This document shows, piece after piece, positions 60,692-64,000 of a stretch of 64,000 nucleotides of DNA. Made by a program: the position numbers and the translations under genes. The stretch is taken from positions 434,001 through 498,000 of the forward strand of contig NZ_JACHXI010000001.1 in NCBI RefSeq assembly GCF_014191985.1, given 5' to 3'. This DNA comes from Azomonas macrocytogenes (GTDB taxonomy: Bacteria; Pseudomonadota; Gammaproteobacteria; Pseudomonadales; Pseudomonadaceae). Below the pieces are notes generated by a model. That model saw only the letters and a list, made by a program, of their open reading frames with translations. It was not told the origin of the DNA and did no database searches. Each line of letters starts with the position of its first letter. Within the stretch, counting starts at the first letter, position 1.

Positions 60692-61269
60692 CCGGTTCTC
60701 GACATTTTTCCGCTAGGCCACTGCAACAGCGCGGCGCAACCCTTGTCGTCACCTTGTTCATGCTGCTCATCATCACCTTGCTGGCCACGACCAGCATGCG
60801 CGAAGTGACCCTGGAAGCCCGCATTACCGGCAACCTGATCGAACAGAAACGCCTGAACAACGCTGCCGAATCGGCCTTGCGCGAAGGCGAGCGGCGTATC
60901 GCCAAGCTAACCAGCAAAGGCATTCTTCCAAATCTGTGCGTCGAGGACGCCGATGGCAGCACACCCTGTCTTTTCAGTGACAAGCTCACTGCAGATTCAT
61001 ACGCCACCAACTTCGAGGAGTCGTTCCAGTACCAGGGGTTGGATAGTTCGACAACCCTGGAGCGCAGCGCTCGCTGGTATATCCGCGAAGTCCCGCCCAG
61101 CAATCAATCTAGCTGCACCCAGAATTACCTGAACAACGCCCCGGACGAAAGCGGGAACTGTCCTGTTTTCTACGAAATCAACGCTCAAGCCTTTCAAGGC
61201 AACGCTGACTACAAGGAATGTGGCCCTGAGGCTCTCTGCCTACGCTCGGTCATCAGAGTCAGTAATTAG
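60688..61269 (+). CDS. pilX: Minor pilin PilX
   Basis: A 193-residue pilin-like protein with N-terminal RGATLVVTLFMLLIITLLA membrane helix and PilX-type SMREVTLEARITGNLIEQKR. The residues around the cleavage site (Gly-Ala) differ from the typical FxxxE. It starts inside the pilW stop. PilX and PilY1 sit at the pilus tip. Followed by pilY1 after 20 bases. Confidence 0.87.
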   Translation: MTGSRHFSARPLQQRGATLVVTLFMLLIITLLATTSMREVTLEARITGNLIEQKRLNNAAESALREGERRIAKLTSKGILPNLCVEDADGSTPCLFSDKLTADSYATNFEESFQYQGLDSSTTLERSARWYIREVPPSNQSSCTQNYLNNAPDESGNCPVFYEINAQAFQGNADYKECGPEALCLRSVIRVSN

Positions 61270-61289
61270 CAGCCCTGTTGGAGAACGCC

Positions 61290-64000
61290 ATGCTGCGCAA
61301 AACCCTACTCACTCTCGGCCTACTAGCCGCCGGTCGACTGACACACGCCGATATCAACCTCTCTCAGATTCCCTTGTTTGTCAGCAAGGCAGTGCCTCCG
61401 CTGAGCATGCTCGTCCTGGGCCGCGATCACACCCTGTTCTTCGAAGCCTATAACGATGCCAGCGATATAGACGGCGATAGCGTACTGGATCTGCATTTCA
61501 AGCCGAGCATCCAGTATTACGGCCTGTTCGATTCGAATCTCTGCTACAGCCACTCGGGCGGCAGCGCTAATAGCGATCTATTTACCCCGGCCGGGACAAC
61601 CTCCCAGAGTGCTCAGTGGAAATGCCCTGGCCAATGGTCCGGGAACTGGCTGAACTATGTCACCACCAGCCGGATCGACGCACTGCGCAAGGTGCTCTAT
61701 GGCGGCCACCGGGAGACCGATACCGAAACACAAACCATCCTTCGCCGCGCCTACATTCCCCAGGACAGCCATTCCTGGGCCAAGGAGTACACCAGCCAGA
61801 CCGAAGACGGCTATCTCATCAGCGACTACACCCCACTGAGCCAACCGGAGACGGGAAAACGGCACTTCTTCGGTAATGTCACCATGGGCGCCAGCACGAA
61901 CTGCAAAACACTGAGCAACTGCAGCAACCTCCCCCCCTACCTGTCGGTAGTCACCAACAGCACGGCTCGCGTCTGGGACTGGGCATCGTCCGAAAGCCCG
62001 GTTTTGAACGGCAACACACATAAAGGCTCTCGTAAAAACTACACCGTACGGGTTGAGGTGTGCAGCGACGACTATCCTAGCGCCAACAGCTCCAGCACCG
62101 ATTGCAAGCGCTATTCGAACGGCCACTACAAGCCCGTAGGTCTGCTGCATGAGTTTGGCGAGGACGGCACCATGCTGTTCGGTCTGCTGACCGGCAGCTA
62201 CGACAAGAACATGTCCGGGGGCGTACTACGCAAGGTCGTCTCCCAATTCCAGGACGAAATCGACGCTCAAACGGGACGGTTCTCCTCCAACGCCACCATT
62301 GTCAAAGCCCTGAACAACCTGCGTATCCGCGACTACAACAACGGCAAGACAAGCAGTGAATATTACAATGACAAGATAAGTAACCAACCCTACAAAATCT
62401 ACTACCGCACCGGCATCATGGAGGAAGGCCACTATGTGGATTGGGGCAACCCGATCGGCGAAATGATGTACGAGACGCTGCGCTACTTCGCCGGCAAAAA
62501 ATCGCCTACCGAGGCCTTCAAGGTCAGCGGCTCCAGCACTCAAGACAGTGCCGTCGGCCTGACATCCGCCACCTGGGACGACCCCTACGCCAGCAACAGC
62601 GCCGCCAAGGCCAAGTGGTGCGCCAAGCCCAACATGCTGGTGATGAGCAACCTGAACGTTTCCTACGATTCCGACCAGTTGCCCGGGAGTGCATTCGGAT
62701 CATTCAGCGGAGATCTCGATAAACTGAATGTCAGCACGCAGGCAGATAAGATCACTACTTTCGAATCCAGTGTGCCGGGCCTACGCTTCATCGGGGCGGT
62801 TGGCGACAACGAGGACTATGCCCCGACGGCCAAACAGGTCACCACACTCGGCAATATCCGCGGCCTGTCGCCGGAAGAGCCGACCAAGCAGGGTAGCTAC
62901 TATTCTGCCTCTATCGCCCGCTACGGCAGCACGACCGACTTGAGAAGCTCCACATCCGGCGACCAGACCACGGATACCTATGTCGTGGCCCTGGCCTCTC
63001 CCCTGCCGAAATTCGAATTCACAGTAGGTGAAAATACAATTTCCCTGGTGCCATTCGCAAAAACGATCAAGGGGCAAGGCGCCGATCGCACCAAGGATCA
63101 GTACCAGCCCACCGACCCCATCGCCGATCTCTATGTCGAGGAGTACTCCGCCACCGGAGCGAAGTTCCGCGTCAACTTCGAGGCGGACGAGCAAGGTAGC
63201 GACTTCGACACCGATGTCATGGTGACCTATGAGATCAAGATCTTGGAGGGCAAGCTGATTGTCCAAGTCACTCCAACCGCTGAGTCCACCGGCAGCAACC
63301 AGAACCTGGGCTACGTGATATCCGGTACGGATCGCGACGGTGTCTACCTTGTGGTGCAGGACAAGAACACAAGCCTTAATTATTTCCTCAATGTGCCGCC
63401 GGACCAAAATGCGGGTTACTGCAACCCAACCCCCTCTCAGAAGGGTGACCCTACCTCCTTTCCGGCAGGTTGCGCCAAGCTGCCCTGGATCAACGGGACG
63501 GGAAAGCTCAACGGGCAGCCGGCAAATACCAGCACTCAAGCCTTCATCCCCAGCCAAACGCCTGCCGCCACAACCCTGAACAACCCTCTCTGGTACGCGG
63601 CCAAATACGGTATCGCCGGACGAGACACCACCACCATCGACGGCGACCCTGACAACTACTTTCTGGTCACTAACGCCCTGACCCTGAAGGAGCAATTGAG
63701 AAGCGCCTTCAACAAAATCCTGCAGAACAATGCCTCGGTCAACAGCCCGTCGGTGGACCGCAGTAGCGCTACCACCGATGACACAGCCTATGTCTATCGC
63801 ACGGATTTCGATATTGACGACTGGACCGGAGACTTGATCAAGCAGAAGCAAATCTCTACCAGCACTGGCATTGCCAGCAGCACCGTTTGGAAAGCCAGTG
63901 AAAATATCCCTATCCCAATCTCCAGAAAAATCTGGATGGCCGACGACACGAATAGTGAATTGGTCCCGTTCGAGTGGGACAACCTGCAGGACAAGACTTT
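61290..64000 (+). CDS. pilY1: Pilus tip adhesin PilY1, N-terminal part (3' end outside window)
   Basis: The frame runs from ATG 61290 to the window end without a stop, 903 residues so far. A signal peptide MLRKTLLTLGLLAAGRLTHA is followed by INLSQIPLFVSKAVPPLSMLVLGRDH and FFEAYNDASDIDGDSVLD, which contains a calcium-loop-like DIDGDSVLD. This N-terminus is that of the PilC/PilY1 family variant with the GRDH start, whose usual second region, WDDP and NMLVMSNLNVSYDSDQLPG, is at residues 430-465. The C-terminal beta-propeller lies outside. GGAGA precedes the ATG. PilY1 caps type IV pili and acts in surface sensing. Confidence 0.88.
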   Translation, partial: MLRKTLLTLGLLAAGRLTHADINLSQIPLFVSKAVPPLSMLVLGRDHTLFFEAYNDASDIDGDSVLDLHFKPSIQYYGLFDSNLCYSHSGGSANSDLFTPAGTTSQSAQWKCPGQWSGNWLNYVTTSRIDALRKVLYGGHRETDTETQTILRRAYIPQDSHSWAKEYTSQTEDGYLISDYTPLSQPETGKRHFFGNVTMGASTNCKTLSNCSNLPPYLSVVTNSTARVWDWASSESPVLNGNTHKGSRKNYTVRVEVCSDDYPSANSSSTDCKRYSNGHYKPVGLLHEFGEDGTMLFGLLTGSYDKNMSGGVLRKVVSQFQDEIDAQTGRFSSNATIVKALNNLRIRDYNNGKTSSEYYNDKISNQPYKIYYRTGIMEEGHYVDWGNPIGEMMYETLRYFAGKKSPTEAFKVSGSSTQDSAVGLTSATWDDPYASNSAAKAKWCAKPNMLVMSNLNVSYDSDQLPGSAFGSFSGDLDKLNVSTQADKITTFESSVPGLRFIGAVGDNEDYAPTAKQVTTLGNIRGLSPEEPTKQGSYYSASIARYGSTTDLRSSTSGDQTTDTYVVALASPLPKFEFTVGENTISLVPFAKTIKGQGADRTKDQYQPTDPIADLYVEEYSATGAKFRVNFEADEQGSDFDTDVMVTYEIKILEGKLIVQVTPTAESTGSNQNLGYVISGTDRDGVYLVVQDKNTSLNYFLNVPPDQNAGYCNPTPSQKGDPTSFPAGCAKLPWINGTGKLNGQPANTSTQAFIPSQTPAATTLNNPLWYAAKYGIAGRDTTTIDGDPDNYFLVTNALTLKEQLRSAFNKILQNNASVNSPSVDRSSATTDDTAYVYRTDFDIDDWTGDLIKQKQISTSTGIASSTVWKASENIPIPISRKIWMADDTNSELVPFEWDNLQDKT

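Overview
The window is a chromosome segment from a pseudomonad. Almost every gene has a clear Pseudomonas-type product, and most blocks keep the gene order I remember from P. aeruginosa: piuB-piuA-piuC-sel1-speC; fruB-fruK-fruA beside fruR; coq7-speD-osmC-vfr-trpCDG; trpE-gph-rpe; the lptD-surA-pdxA-rsmA-apaG-apaH-glpE series; prkA-yeaH-spoVR-cca-folK-folB-tsaD; rpsU-dnaG-rpoD; speA-sui1; and thiO followed by the fimT/fimU/pilVWXY1 minor pilin genes. Species cannot be fixed from the sequence alone. No phage, plasmid, integron or rRNA genes are visible, and there is one tRNA.

Layout. 1-6200: iron uptake (the cut-off reductase piuB, the TonB receptor piuA and the hydroxylase piuC, with a Fur-like site between piuA and piuC) and ornithine decarboxylase. 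6201-10776: a 546-base gap, prfC, a tandem array of about 70-base palindromic units, a DUF559 endonuclease-like gene and a PhoD-type phosphatase. 10850-17786: fructose phosphotransferase operon fruBKA, a perfect Cra operator and fruR. 17874-20692: a MazG-like pyrophosphohydrolase, cmoM, a lipoprotein, a HIT hydrolase and coq7. 20781-27131: speD, an OsmC protein, vfr, and one trpL-trpE-trpG-trpD-trpC operon. 27233-32193: gph and rpe, a DUF3530 protein, a DjlA-like co-chaperone and the murU/amgK peptidoglycan recycling pair. 32328-39940: outer membrane biogenesis, pyridoxine, rRNA methylation and Ap4A genes in a tight series. 39941-45279: the prkA-yeaH-spoVR stress cluster. 45317-53048: cca, folK, folB, tsaD, and the rpsU-dnaG-rpoD macromolecular synthesis operon. 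53127-54578: a CooA-like heme-sensor-type regulator, a CAU-anticodon tRNA and a biliverdin-forming heme oxygenase. 54728-64000: arginine decarboxylase, a SUI1 factor, glycine oxidase and the minor pilin operon, which ends inside pilY1.

How the parts fit. The window is mostly housekeeping. Polyamine synthesis appears three times (speC, speD, speA). The points most worth attention are the CooA-like regulator next to a CO-generating heme oxygenase, the bounded 70-base repeat array beside a DUF559 nuclease-like gene, the trpE attenuator in front of an uninterrupted trpEGDC operon (the place where P. aeruginosa carries its R/F pyocins), and the absence of plsY from between folB and tsaD.
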